Shown in pieces: positions 1 to 9,031 of a stretch of DNA of 46,201 bases (positions are counted from its first letter, which is position 1; the number at the start of each line of letters is the position of its first letter). Below the pieces are notes generated by a model. The model was given only the letters and a program-made list of their open reading frames with translations. It ran no database searches and was not told the origin of the DNA. Made by a program: the position numbers and the translations under genes. This DNA comes from an uncultured bacterium (GTDB lineage: Bacteria; Desulfobacterota; BSN033; UBA1163), in the NCBI GenBank assembly GCA_938045955.1, contig CALIBK010000039.1, positions 1-46,201 on the forward strand. Reading direction: 5' to 3'.

Positions 1-39
1 AAGGCTAACAACTTCTGGTACATTAATTTCTACTTTCAT
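1..39 (-). CDS. N-terminal 13 codons of a probable IS transposase (partial)
   Basis: The minus strand has ATG at 39 and encodes MKVEINVPEVVSL before the window edge. An AAAGGAG ribosome binding site lies about eight bases upstream (minus strand, around 47-53). The sequence resembles the N-termini (VNVPEVV-like) that I recall from Mutator/IS256-type transposases, and the flanking terminal-repeat-like sequence agrees. Too little is visible for a firm family call. The rest of the gene lies left of the window. Confidence 0.5.
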   Translation of the reverse strand, partial: MKVEINVPEVVSL

Positions 40-141
40 AGGCGCTTCTCCTTTCTTTTTAGGTTTTGGGTCAAATCCTATTTAAAAGGAAAAGCGCCTT
101 TCTTTCAATCTCAGAATTTACACAAAATATTATACACTACC
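1..141 (-). mobile_element. Left-edge end of an IS256 (Mutator)-like insertion sequence
   Basis: The minus strand reads outward-in from about 141: a terminal sequence starting GGTAGTGTATAATATTTTG followed by TGTAAATTC, then a ribosome binding site and the first codons of a protein. Ends of the GGTAGTGT...TTTTGTGTAAATTC kind are typical of IS256/Mutator-type elements, as far as I recall. The element lies directly against a tyrosine-recombinase gene that has lost its 5' part, as expected for insertion into that gene. Only about 140 bases of the element are in the window, so the other end and the target duplication cannot be seen. The exact family is inferred. Confidence 0.55.
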
Positions 142-145
142 GTGT

Positions 146-571
146 GTGTTTAAGACCAAAAATACAGAGAATAAGACCATTCCTATGAATGGGACAGTGT
201 TTGAGATGCTGAAAGAGAAGGCGAAAGTCAGGTCCGTTAGAACGACTCTCGTTTTTTACAATGAATTGCACAAACCCCATTTAAAAACCAGTGTGGACCA
301 TGCCTTCCAGAAAGCTTTAAAAAAGGCAGGAATAAAGGACTTTCGGTTTCATGATCTTCGGCACACTTTTGCAACCAGGCTGATTCAGGCAGGTGTAGAC
401 TTCTATAAGGTTCAGAAGTTACTTGGTCATAAAACTTCCCAGATGACCATGAGGTATGCTCATCACTATCCAGAATCTTTGAGGGATGCTATGGAAATTT
501 TAGAAAAAAAGTGTCACAATTTGGTCACAATTAGGGATAAGACGGTTGGGGATAGTTTTGTAATTACTTGA
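146..571 (+). pseudogene. Tyrosine recombinase/phage-type integrase, 5'-truncated
   Basis: About 140 residues of the C-terminal catalytic domain of a tyrosine recombinase remain. Visible are the beta-strand region before box II (KTIPMN), the box II signature HDLRHTFATRL (His-x-x-Arg), the LLGH motif and the nucleophile tyrosine in MRYAHHYP. The first catalytic arginine, the core-binding domain and the N-terminus are missing. The reading frame is open right up to the IS-like sequence ending near 141, and the only possible start is an internal GTG without a convincing ribosome binding site. The gene was therefore most likely cut by the IS and is inactive. It ends 14 bases before a tRNA gene, the classic integration target of such enzymes. 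Confidence 0.85.
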
Positions 572-585
572 AATATTAAGATAAT

Positions 586-660
<75 letters not shown>

Positions 661-678
661 ATGATTCTCGCTCAAAAA

Positions 679-1212
679 TTACTCCACTAAGATTACCCCA
701 TAAAAATTTCTTTCTTCCTCGTGAGACCGGATGACGTGAATAGGGAAGCCGTTCTCTCTCGCGGTTTTATACACATCAATGCCACAGGCTTCCATTGAGG
801 GGCGAGCCCTCTCTCCATGTTTGCAAAGGCTTTCTGTATTACACTCCTTACACAGGCGGCAGGGACCTGCTCCCATACTCCATGCCTTGTAATATCCGTC
901 CAGAAAGATTTCGATTTCAAGACCTACCACAGCCTGATTAAAATTGAAATTTTTCATCTTCTCTTTATCTCTTTCTTTTTTATATTGGAGATGAAGTAAT
1001 ATGGCTTTTTCATATGAATCTATTATTTTTCGGGTCTGGGATGGAGAGGGAGTATAAGGGGGACAGGAGAGTCTTTCGCCGTAGCCAGGACAACCAAACT
1101 GACATTTCATTCTTACCCACTCCGCTGTGACAATGGAGCGAGGATCAATCACCTTTGCTCCGGTCATCCCTAACTCGATGGCTTTTTGACAATATAGCTT
1201 TAAATTCTTCAT
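679..1212 (-). CDS. DUF2284 family predicted metal-binding protein
   Basis: A 177-residue cytosolic protein rich in cysteines. The N-terminal half has the CxxxCPGYGxxxxCPPYTP pattern (C38, C42, C50), and the middle has GPCRLCKEC followed by a further cysteine in SLCKHG and one in MEACGID. This arrangement matches the DUF2284 (predicted metal-binding) family, whose role is unknown; the cysteine sets suggest zinc or iron-sulfur binding. The ATG at 1212 is preceded by an AGGAG ribosome binding site. The gene is divergent from the M48 protease gene, with about 190 bases between them, and appears to be monocistronic. Family call is fairly confident; function is not known. Confidence 0.75.
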   Translation of the reverse strand: MKNLKLYCQKAIELGMTGAKVIDPRSIVTAEWVRMKCQFGCPGYGERLSCPPYTPSPSQTRKIIDSYEKAILLHLQYKKERDKEKMKNFNFNQAVVGLEIEIFLDGYYKAWSMGAGPCRLCKECNTESLCKHGERARPSMEACGIDVYKTARENGFPIHVIRSHEEERNFYGVILVE

Positions 1213-1270
1213 CTTTCTCCTCCGTGTAAGAAAGGTCTATTTTAATTTAAAATACCAAATCATAAAGCTT

Positions 1271-1298
1271 TTTGTAAACCCTTATTTGGAGATATAAT
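1271..1298 (+). promoter_or_regulatory. Candidate sigma70-type promoter for the M48 protease gene
   Basis: TTTGTA (1271-1276), a 16-base spacer, and a perfect TATAAT (1293-1298) lie upstream of the protease gene. The -35 is weak and the implied leader of about 100 bases is long, so this is tentative. Confidence 0.35.
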
Positions 1299-1402
1299 TA
1301 TTAAAATCAGGATCGATCCGTTTGAGTAGAATCCGTAATGATGTTAAAATTAGCCAGGAAATTATTAACCGGTCTAATGATATTTCATAGGAGATAAAAA
1401 AT

Positions 1403-2863
1403 ATGAAGATACGACCTTTCTTTTTTCTTTTCCTATTTTTTGCTGGAGTAACAGGGATCCTCTTTTTATTTCCTTCCTGTGCAGTCAATCCAGTGACAGG
1501 GAGACAGGAACTCATGCTTTTGAGCGAAGAGGATGAGATTCGTTTGGGTCGGGAAACGGATACCGAAATCATCAAGCAATATGGCCTTTATGAAGATTCA
1601 AAATTAAGTGGGTATCTTAATGAGATCTGTCAGCGAATTGCAAAGGTTTCGCATCGCCCTCAATTGAATTATCAATTAAAGATTATTGATGCCTCGGTCG
1701 TGAATGCCTTCGCCGTTCCGGGAGGTTTTCTTTACTTCAGCCGAGGGATCTTAGCCGCATTGAATAATGAGGCAGAGCTTGCAGGAGTGATGGGTCATGA
1801 GATCGGACACATTGCTGCCCGCCATTCTGCCCAGCAGTATAGCAAAGCCCAATTGGCTCAAATTGGTTTAGGATTGGGTTCCATAATTATAGATTCCCCA
1901 ATTTTAACCGGGTTGGCACAGTTTGGGGTAGGGATGCTCTTTCTTCGATTCAGTAGAGAGAACGAAAGAGAGGCAGACCGTCTGGGAGTCGAGTATGCGA
2001 GTAAGGCCGGATACGATGCTTCGCAGCTGGCCAATTTTTTTGAGATGTTGAATCGGATGAATCCGGGTTCGGATAGAAGTGGGCTTCCAGGCTGGTTCTC
2101 CACACATCCAAGCCCTGAGGACCGAATTCCCATGGTTCGGACGAACGCTAAGGAATGGCAACAGAAACTTTCTTTCAGGGAATATAAAGTGGACCACGAG
2201 AGATATTTAAAAAAGATCGATGGCCTCGTTTATGGAGAAGATCCCCGTCAGGGATATGTGGCCGATCAGACCTTTTATCATCCGGTCTTAAAATTTCAAT
2301 TTCCAGTCCCTACTTCGTGGAAAGTAAGGAATAAACCTTCTCAAGTGGAAATCATTAATGAATCAGGAGATGCCCTGATTCTCTTTTCGATTTCCCCTCA
2401 TCCTTCGGCAAGAGAGGCTGCAAGGTCCTTTATATCCAAAAATCGACCCATCGTGATTCAATCCGAACCGATTGAGATCCAAGGGTTTTCTTCTTATCGG
2501 CTCCTCTCAGAGGTTCGAACTCAGAAGGATGCCCTTCGGATCCTTTCTTACTTCATCGAAAAGGACAAAAAGGTCTTTGTATTCCATGGGGTCAGTACCC
2601 CCGGTCGATTTCCAAATTATGTAAGGGTCTTCGAAACGAGTATCCATGGATTTAAAGAATTAAGTGACCCGAGGAAAATAGAGGTTTCTCCCCAAAGGAT
2701 TAGAATTCGTCGGGTTGAAATGACGGATAAAATCGAGTCTCTCCTTCATTCCTATGGTGTTCCTGAAAAGAAAATAAAAGAAAATACGTTGATCAATGGG
2801 TTGAGTCCCGGTCAACTCGTTCCTTCCCATTCTTTCATTAAGGTTATCGAGAAGGGTTCATAA
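1403..2863 (+). CDS. M48 family zinc metalloprotease lipoprotein (BepA/YfgC-like)
   Basis: A 486-residue exported metalloprotease. A hydrophobic signal segment (residues about 5-25) ends in a lipobox LFPSC (Cys26). It is followed by the family-typical AVNPVTGRQELMLLSE stretch. The zinc motif HEIGH lies at residues 132-136, and the third ligand is expected in NEREAD near residue 190. The C-terminal part (from about 280) is an extra domain, longer than in E. coli BepA-type enzymes without TPR repeats, and ends in a short LysM-like tail segment (NTLINGLSPGQLVPSHSFIKVI). The family performs outer-membrane protein quality control or lipoprotein degradation in the periplasm. The ATG is preceded by AGGAG. 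The GNAT gene follows after 11 bases. Confidence 0.9.
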   Translation: MKIRPFFFLFLFFAGVTGILFLFPSCAVNPVTGRQELMLLSEEDEIRLGRETDTEIIKQYGLYEDSKLSGYLNEICQRIAKVSHRPQLNYQLKIIDASVVNAFAVPGGFLYFSRGILAALNNEAELAGVMGHEIGHIAARHSAQQYSKAQLAQIGLGLGSIIIDSPILTGLAQFGVGMLFLRFSRENEREADRLGVEYASKAGYDASQLANFFEMLNRMNPGSDRSGLPGWFSTHPSPEDRIPMVRTNAKEWQQKLSFREYKVDHERYLKKIDGLVYGEDPRQGYVADQTFYHPVLKFQFPVPTSWKVRNKPSQVEIINESGDALILFSISPHPSAREAARSFISKNRPIVIQSEPIEIQGFSSYRLLSEVRTQKDALRILSYFIEKDKKVFVFHGVSTPGRFPNYVRVFETSIHGFKELSDPRKIEVSPQRIRIRRVEMTDKIESLLHSYGVPEKKIKENTLINGLSPGQLVPSHSFIKVIEKGS

Positions 2864-2874
2864 ATTATTTTTCT

Positions 2875-3372
2875 ATGATAGGTGAGATGAAAATCAGGCC
2901 CCTCGTCAGAGAAGATAGGGATAGATTGAGAGAGATTCTCCTTCGAACCCAGGTGTTTTATCCAGAAGAGATTGAAGTGGCAATGGATCTGATCGATACT
3001 GTTCTTAACCGTTCAGATCAGAAAGATTATGAAGTCTACTGCTTCGTGGATGAAAAGGATCTCCCTTTAGGATATATCTGTTTTGGTCCTATCCCGATGA
3101 CCAGAGGTGCCTTTGACCTTTACTGGATTGTGGTGGATCCCAGATATCAGGGCAACAGGATTGGTTCAAGGCTTTTAGATTTCATAGAAATGAAAGTTAG
3201 AAATTTAAATGGAAGGATGATTCTGATCGATACCTCCTCTCTTCCTTCCTACGAAAAGGCTCAGAGGTTCTATCAGGGCAAAGGATATCAGGAGGTGGCC
3301 AGAGTTCCTGACTTTTACTGGCCCGGGAATGATCGGATCACCTATTGTAAAAAGCTCAGGAATGGAGATTAG
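2875..3372 (+). CDS. GNAT family N-acetyltransferase
   Basis: A 165-residue protein of the Gcn5-related acetyltransferase fold. The acetyl-CoA pyrophosphate loop is visible as RYQGNRIGSRLLDFIE (Q/RxxGxG/A type), preceded by the beta4 strand YWIVVDP and followed by the C-terminal YEKAQRFYQGKGYQEVAR segment typical of small-molecule or N-terminal acetyltransferases. The substrate cannot be read from sequence. The start is uncertain: ATG 2875 and ATG 2887 are both possible, and the AGGTGAG before 2887 sits very close to the codon. It lies 11 bases after the M48 gene and 25 bases before the phosphofructokinase gene, so the three are probably co-transcribed. Confidence 0.85.
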   Translation: MIGEMKIRPLVREDRDRLREILLRTQVFYPEEIEVAMDLIDTVLNRSDQKDYEVYCFVDEKDLPLGYICFGPIPMTRGAFDLYWIVVDPRYQGNRIGSRLLDFIEMKVRNLNGRMILIDTSSLPSYEKAQRFYQGKGYQEVARVPDFYWPGNDRITYCKKLRNGD

Positions 3373-3397
3373 GGATTGAAAAATATAGGGGGAGACC

Positions 3398-4507
3398 ATG
3401 GAGAAGAGAAGAATCGGTGTATTGACAGGGGGAGGCGATTGTGCCGGGTTGAATCCAGCCATTAAATGGGTGGTCAAGACTGCTCTTGATGATCGACTCC
3501 GAAAGACAAGGAAGATAGAATATGAGGTTCTGGGAATCCGAGACGGATGGAAGGGGCTGATTTATCCAGAAGGGGATGATGATTTTTTAGGGCCGAGGAT
3601 TCTCACGCTTACTGAGGAAATGGTCAGGACCTGGGATCGCTACGGAGGAACAAATCTTGGAACGTCCCGGACCAATCCTTTTGATCCCAAGAATGATCGC
3701 TCTCAGATTGTTTTAGAAAATCTTGAACGGTATCGTATTGATTACCTGGTGGCCATCGGGGGCGAGGATACACTCGGGGTGGCCAATAAACTTTATCGCC
3801 AGGGGGTTAAAGTTGTTGGAATCCCAAAAACCATTGATAAAGACCTATCCGGTACGGATTATACCCTCGGGTTTGAAACCGCTCTTAATGTCATTACAGA
3901 AGAGATTGACCGGTTAAGAACCACTGCAGGGTCTCATAAAAGAATTTTCGTCGTTGAGACTATGGGGCGGCATGCCGGTTGGTTGGCTCTTGAGGGAGGA
4001 GAGTCCAGCGGCGCCTATATTATCCTTATCCCTGAATACGACTTTGAAATGGAGAGAGTCTATGAATTGGTCTTAGAGGGAAGAAGGAAAGGGACTCGAT
4101 ACGATATAATTGTGGTAGCAGAGGGAGCCAAGCCAAAAGGAGGAAGTGAGATTCTAAAAGAGGAAGGAGTAGATAGTTTCGGCCATAAAATATTGGGAGG
4201 AATAGGAGAATATTTGGCCAAAGAGATTATGAAATCCACAGGGATTGAAACGCGAAGTATTACATTGAGTCATCTCCAGCGGGGAGGAGCTCCCTGTGCC
4301 TATGACCGCAGAATGGGAAGGTATTTTGGAATTGCAGCGGTGGATTTAATCGTGAATGAGGATTTTGGTAAAATGGTCAGCTACCGAAACGGAAGGATTA
4401 CCTCTGTGGGGCTTGAGGAAGCAGTGGGAAAGTTGAATTTGGTGGATGTGGAGACTCAATATGATACGGAGCGATATAATGGGCGAAGGACTATCTTAAA
4501 ATATTAA
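3398..4507 (+). CDS. 6-phosphofructokinase, probable pyrophosphate-dependent type
   Basis: A 369-residue group III-like phosphofructokinase converting fructose-6-phosphate to the 1,6-bisphosphate. Seen in order: N-terminal nucleotide/phosphate loop GVLTGGGDCAGLNPA (7-21), GGTNLGTSR (83-91), GGEDT (121-125), PKTIDKD (143-149), MGRHAGW and the C-terminal LSHLQRGGAP. At the positions equivalent to E. coli Gly104 and Gly124 this protein has Asp124 and Lys144, the pair known to favour pyrophosphate over ATP. Glu123 stands where most family members have the Mg-binding Asp103 equivalent. A GGGGGAG ribosome binding site precedes ATG 3398. It is the last gene of the 1403-4507 unit and is followed by a repeat element. 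Confidence 0.9.
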   Translation: MEKRRIGVLTGGGDCAGLNPAIKWVVKTALDDRLRKTRKIEYEVLGIRDGWKGLIYPEGDDDFLGPRILTLTEEMVRTWDRYGGTNLGTSRTNPFDPKNDRSQIVLENLERYRIDYLVAIGGEDTLGVANKLYRQGVKVVGIPKTIDKDLSGTDYTLGFETALNVITEEIDRLRTTAGSHKRIFVVETMGRHAGWLALEGGESSGAYIILIPEYDFEMERVYELVLEGRRKGTRYDIIVVAEGAKPKGGSEILKEEGVDSFGHKILGGIGEYLAKEIMKSTGIETRSITLSHLQRGGAPCAYDRRMGRYFGIAAVDLIVNEDFGKMVSYRNGRITSVGLEEAVGKLNLVDVETQYDTERYNGRRTILKY

Positions 4508-4508
4508 A

Positions 4509-4675
4509 ACCTAAATTGAGTGATTTTTCGTCATTCATTGAATCAAATATACTGGGATTCCTGCTTCCGCGGGAATGACGACTGCCACCCAATGAATGAA
4601 AATGTCATTCCCGTGAAAACGGGAATCCAGAAGGGGTTTATCTTTAAATAATACTAAGAATCGCTCAATTTGGGT
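4509..4675. repeat. MITE-like element with 20-bp imperfect terminal inverted repeats
   Basis: The outer arms are 4509-4528 and 4656-4675, and 17 of 20 bases match as an inverted repeat (core AAATTGAG...GATT). Nested inside are two further inverted segments, about 4552-4580 and 4612-4640, of the form CTGGGATTCC...GGGAATGAC against GTCATTCCCG...GGAATCCAG. The element has no coding capacity. A relative with the same inner motif lies at 21635-21851. Confidence 0.75.
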
Positions 4676-4678
4676 AAA

Positions 4679-4709
4679 AAAAAAGACGGGTCAATGACCC
4701 GTCTTTTTT
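4679..4709 (-). terminator. Rho-independent terminator of groESL, possibly bidirectional
   Basis: A strong hairpin, GACGGGTC (4685-4692) with GACCCGTC (4696-4703), is extended by A:T pairs and flanked by T runs on both strands. On the minus strand it lies 8-40 bases after the groEL stop codon and ends in a long T tract. It could also stop plus-strand transcripts coming through the repeat. Confidence 0.9.
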
Positions 4710-4717
4710 GTGATCTA

Positions 4718-6331
<1,614 letters not shown>

Positions 6332-6361
6332 TCATACCTCCTTTCAAAGTTTTAGTCCCTT

Positions 6362-6649
6362 TTATTCCAAGATCGCCAGGACATCATCCTCTTTCATGAT
6401 CAGATATTCTTCCCCATCAATTTTCACTTCGGTCCCTGCGTATTTGGAGAAGAGGATTCGATCGTTTTTCTTCACTTCGAGAGGGATCTTGGTACCATCT
6501 TCTTTAATTTTTCCATCACCCACCGCAATGACTCTACCTTCAATGGGTTTTTCTTTCGCAGTGTCTGGAATGATAATCCCTCCCTTTGTTTTCTCCTCTT
6601 CCTCCAACCTCTTAACGATTATTCGATCATGAAGGGGCCTCACGTTCAT
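6362..6649 (-). CDS. groES: 10 kDa co-chaperonin GroES
   Basis: A 95-residue co-chaperonin of standard length. It begins [21 protein letters not shown]; the mobile loop [16 protein letters not shown] and the roof segment are recognisable, and it ends EDDVLAILE. It caps the GroEL ring. The gene is first in the groES-groEL operon, with an AGGAGG ribosome binding site shortly before ATG 6649. A sigma70-like promoter lies about 95 bases further upstream. No CIRCE operator (TTAGCACTC-N9-GAGTGCTAA) is visible in the upstream region, so HrcA control of the classic type is not supported here. Confidence 0.98.
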   Translation of the reverse strand: MNVRPLHDRIIVKRLEEEEKTKGGIIIPDTAKEKPIEGRVIAVGDGKIKEDGTKIPLEVKKNDRILFSKYAGTEVKIDGEEYLIMKEDDVLAILE

Positions 6650-6744
6650 ACAAAAACCTCCTTTCCTCTTAAAATTTTATTCTGCCCGGAATCGGGACAT
6701 TAAGAACACCTGGGGATTTTAAGGAAGAATTAAAAACCAAAAAA

Positions 6745-6773
6745 AAATTAAGTATCGAATTCTATTTTGTCAA
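6745..6773 (-). promoter_or_regulatory. Candidate promoter of groESL
   Basis: On the minus strand TTGACA (6768-6773), a 17-base spacer, and TAATTT (6745-6750). The CTTGACAAAAT start of the box is the same as in the promoter of the Hsp20 gene at 9032. The -10 is not of the sigma32 CCCCAT type. Confidence 0.6.
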
Positions 6774-6924
6774 GGCTCTCAAGGGTCACCGGGATACTAC
6801 AATTCGGTCAAATTTATTTTAACTTATTGATATTTAAAGATATTTTAATATTTGATTTTACCTTAAAACAAAATTATTTTTATGTTTGGAAGTCCCAAAA
6901 TCAGGAAAGGGGAGGGGGATAAAA

Positions 6925-7251
6925 ATGACTAGCGTAAAGACCAAACGATTAGAATCTCTAAAAAAAAGGGGGAACTTCCCTATATCGAAAAAGAAGATAG
7001 GTCGGGTTCGGAGACAAGAGGGGGAAAAATTAAAAAAGGAGATTCAATTATTAAGGGAGAACCTGGCTTGCAAGGAGGCTGAATTAAATCAACTCAAAGA
7101 ACAGCTGAGATATAAAAATCAGCAATTGGCCTCCAAAGATTTGGAATTCGAAAGTTATAAAAAGATTTCCGAAGAAAAGATTATTTTGCTTGAGGCAAAG
7201 ATTAAGGAACTTGAATCGAAACTCAAAAAATCCACTTCCTCTAAAGAATAA
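6925..7251 (+). CDS. Small basic coiled-coil protein, unknown function
   Basis: A 108-residue protein with a lysine/arginine-rich N-terminus (about residues 1-35) followed by a continuous predicted coiled coil from about residue 36 to 102, with heptad-like spacing of leucine and isoleucine. It has no signal peptide or catalytic motif. I chose ATG 6925 because GGGGAGGGGG lies 6-15 bases upstream; the frame stays open to a TTG at 6886 without such a site. I do not recognise the family. It sits between groESL (divergent) and an Hsp20 gene (convergent), so a stress-related role is possible but unsupported by sequence. Confidence 0.6.
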   Translation: MTSVKTKRLESLKKRGNFPISKKKIGRVRRQEGEKLKKEIQLLRENLACKEAELNQLKEQLRYKNQQLASKDLEFESYKKISEEKIILLEAKIKELESKLKKSTSSKE

Positions 7252-7277
7252 AAAAGGGGTGCTTTCTAAAGCACCCC
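7250..7277 (-). terminator. Terminator between the coiled-coil gene and hsp20
   Basis: The hairpin GGGGTGCTTT (7256-7265) with AAAGCACCCC (7268-7277) is followed on the minus strand by six T residues. It lies 37 bases after the Hsp20 stop and abuts the stop of the convergent coiled-coil gene. It would end the Hsp20 transcript, and the stem may also attenuate the opposite one. Confidence 0.85.
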
Positions 7278-7313
7278 ATGGAAAGTATGAAGATGTTGGT
7301 ATTATCAACAGGA

Positions 7314-7766
7314 TTATTCAACTTTAATTTTGATCTCTTTCTTTTTAGCCTCTTCAGATTTAGGGAGCGTGATTTTCAAAACACCATTTTTATAGGAAGC
7401 ACTGATTTTGTCACTTTGAACCTCTCGGGGAAGTCTAATGGACCGAGTGAAGGACCCGTAGCTTCGCTCAATGATATGATAATTTTCCTCTTTTTCCTCT
7501 TTTTCCTGTTTCTTTTCTCCTTTAATTGTCAGAATGTCGTTCGCCAGTGAAATGTCGATATCCTTTGGATCGATTCCCGGAATTTCGGCTTTCACCACAA
7601 AATCGTTTTTTGTCTCAGAGAGATCCAGAGAAGGTAACCATTCACTGGCCTCTTCCACCCTCCATCTCGGTCTTTCCTCAAAGAACGAATCCCAGAGTCG
7701 ATCCATCTCCCTACGCATCCTTTCTAATTCTTTGAATGGTCTCCATATCGTTAACTCTTTTGCCAT
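7314..7766 (-). CDS. Hsp20/alpha-crystallin small heat-shock protein (copy 1)
   Basis: A 150-residue small heat-shock chaperone. The N-terminal arm (WRPFKELERMRREMDRLWDSFFEE) is followed by the alpha-crystallin domain from about residue 45 to 140, with PGIDPKDIDIS and the YGSFTRSIRLP strand, NGVLKITLPK, and a C-terminal Ile-x-Ile/Val motif (IKIKV) used in oligomer assembly. It holds unfolding proteins in an ATP-independent way in the cytosol. It is about three-quarters identical to the copy at 9032, in inverted orientation around a membrane protease gene. AAAAGGAGGGAT precedes ATG 7766. Confidence 0.96.
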   Translation of the reverse strand: MAKELTIWRPFKELERMRREMDRLWDSFFEERPRWRVEEASEWLPSLDLSETKNDFVVKAEIPGIDPKDIDISLANDILTIKGEKKQEKEEKEENYHIIERSYGSFTRSIRLPREVQSDKISASYKNGVLKITLPKSEEAKKKEIKIKVE

Positions 7767-7805
7767 AGGTCATCCCTCCTTTTGATTAATTTAAAATCCA
7801 ACCAA

Positions 7806-7833
7806 AAAATAATCCCTTTTTTTGGATTGTCAA
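7806..7833 (-). promoter_or_regulatory. Hsp20 copy 1 promoter with spacer inverted repeat
   Basis: On the minus strand TTGACA (7828-7833), a 16-base spacer, and TATTTT (7806-7811). The spacer contains the inverted repeat AATCC...GGATT (7811-7815 and 7824-7828) around a run of A/T. The same layout occurs at the second Hsp20 gene. Confidence 0.65.
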
Positions 7834-8024
7834 GCAAAAATATAATCCCTCACCCATGAAGGGAGAATAGGCCTGAATCCATTCGCATTCCAGGGATTTC
7901 GAAAATACTCTGTCAAATGAATATGATGAGAGCTCTGAAAAAGTCCCTGGAAGCCTGCGGAGGTAGGGTTTCTCCTGATTCCCACCCTTTACGGAGAGAT
8001 TACTCTTTTATTCGAATTTCAGAC

Positions 8025-8861
8025 TCAGGATTTGTGAGAAGGTCCCCGAAATCTCGGGATGGGGAGATATTCGACAGAAGGGGTATGCCTAACCGGTTGA
8101 GGGTAAAGATTCATCAACTCATAGAGTTCTGAGGGAATTTCTTTACTGACATGGAGGCCCAATTTTTTTGCTTCCTCATAAGTGATGGGATAGTCATGGG
8201 TCCATCTTCCTTCTGTAAGGATTCGTGCAATTTCTTCAGCCTTTTCACTGGGGTATTTGTCTCCTAAGAGGAATTTCACCTGTTCCCTTAATTGGTCAAT
8301 CGCCTTCCTTCCCATATCGGCGAGGATCCATGTCCGATCATCAATCTCTGCAACAGGTTTATTTTCGAGGAGTTTAAGAAGGGATACAGCCGGGTATTCT
8401 CCCAATTGGGGGTCTACTGGTCCAAGAACGGCATGTTCCCCCATCACGATTTCGTCAGCCGCTAAAGCAATCAGGGTACCGCCGGACATGGCATAGTGAG
8501 GGACAAAAGCGGTGACTTTAGCCGGGTGGAGTCGAATCGCATAGGCGATTTGATAGGAGGCTAATACGAGTCCTCCAGGGGTATGAAGAACAATATCGAT
8601 TGGAATCTCAGGATCGGTCATATGGATTGCCCGGATGACTTCCTCCGAGTCATTGATATCAATATATCTTAAAATAGGAAAACCGAGGAGGTTCATGGAC
8701 TCCTGTCGGTGGACCAAAAGAATCACCCTTGAATTTCTCTTCTTTTCGAGTTTAAGGAGGCATCTTTGGCGATTCGCCTGAAGAAAACGTTTTTTTAAAA
8801 GGGGTTGTAAAGCCGCCACCATAAAGAAAATCCAGAAAAGACTCGAGATATCAAACGCCAT
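8025..8861 (-). CDS. Membrane-anchored Clp-fold serine protease (SDH/SppA-like, DUF114-type)
   Basis: A 278-residue protein. One N-terminal membrane segment (about 5-22) is followed by basic residues and a ClpP/crotonase-fold domain. Seen are the oxyanion-region strand IDIVLHTPGGLVLASYQIA, the likely nucleophile serine in HYAMSGGTLIALAADEI, and HAVLGPVDPQLGEYPA. This pattern fits the SDH proteinase/SppA-like family (PF01972), including the archaeal-type membrane serine proteases. It probably cleaves membrane or stress-damaged proteins on the cytosolic side. It lies between two Hsp20 genes, read opposite to the second. AAGGAGGAAA precedes ATG 8861. Substrates are unknown. Confidence 0.8.
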   Translation of the reverse strand: MAFDISSLFWIFFMVAALQPLLKKRFLQANRQRCLLKLEKKRNSRVILLVHRQESMNLLGFPILRYIDINDSEEVIRAIHMTDPEIPIDIVLHTPGGLVLASYQIAYAIRLHPAKVTAFVPHYAMSGGTLIALAADEIVMGEHAVLGPVDPQLGEYPAVSLLKLLENKPVAEIDDRTWILADMGRKAIDQLREQVKFLLGDKYPSEKAEEIARILTEGRWTHDYPITYEEAKKLGLHVSKEIPSELYELMNLYPQPVRHTPSVEYLPIPRFRGPSHKS

Positions 8862-8956
8862 CTCTTTTTCCTCCTTTGAAACCTAAAGGTTAAGTGTTTA
8901 TATCATAAAAAAGGATCAAATCGCAAACTTTCGTTAACAAAACGTCTCATCGCCTC

Positions 8957-8984
8957 TTGACAAAATCAAAAAAATGATTATTTT
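8957..8984 (+). promoter_or_regulatory. Hsp20 copy 2 promoter with spacer inverted repeat
   Basis: TTGACA (8957-8962), a 16-base spacer, and TATTTT (8979-8984). The spacer holds AATCA (8964-8968) and TGATT (8975-8979) as an inverted repeat separated by six A. The spacing and position match those at 7806-7833, which suggests a shared regulator or a shared DNA structure. Confidence 0.65.
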
Positions 8985-9031
8985 TGGGTTGAAAAATTAA
9001 GCAAAAATTGATTTGAAAGGAGGGATCGGTG

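Noticed and set aside
6650-6900. Possible CIRCE operator upstream of groES
   Set aside because: I looked for TTAGCACTC-N9-GAGTGCTAA and found no match on either strand.
7917-8132. Small plus-strand open frame between Hsp20 and the protease gene
   Set aside because: It runs into the 3' part of the protease gene on the opposite strand and has no ribosome binding site or recognisable protein pattern.
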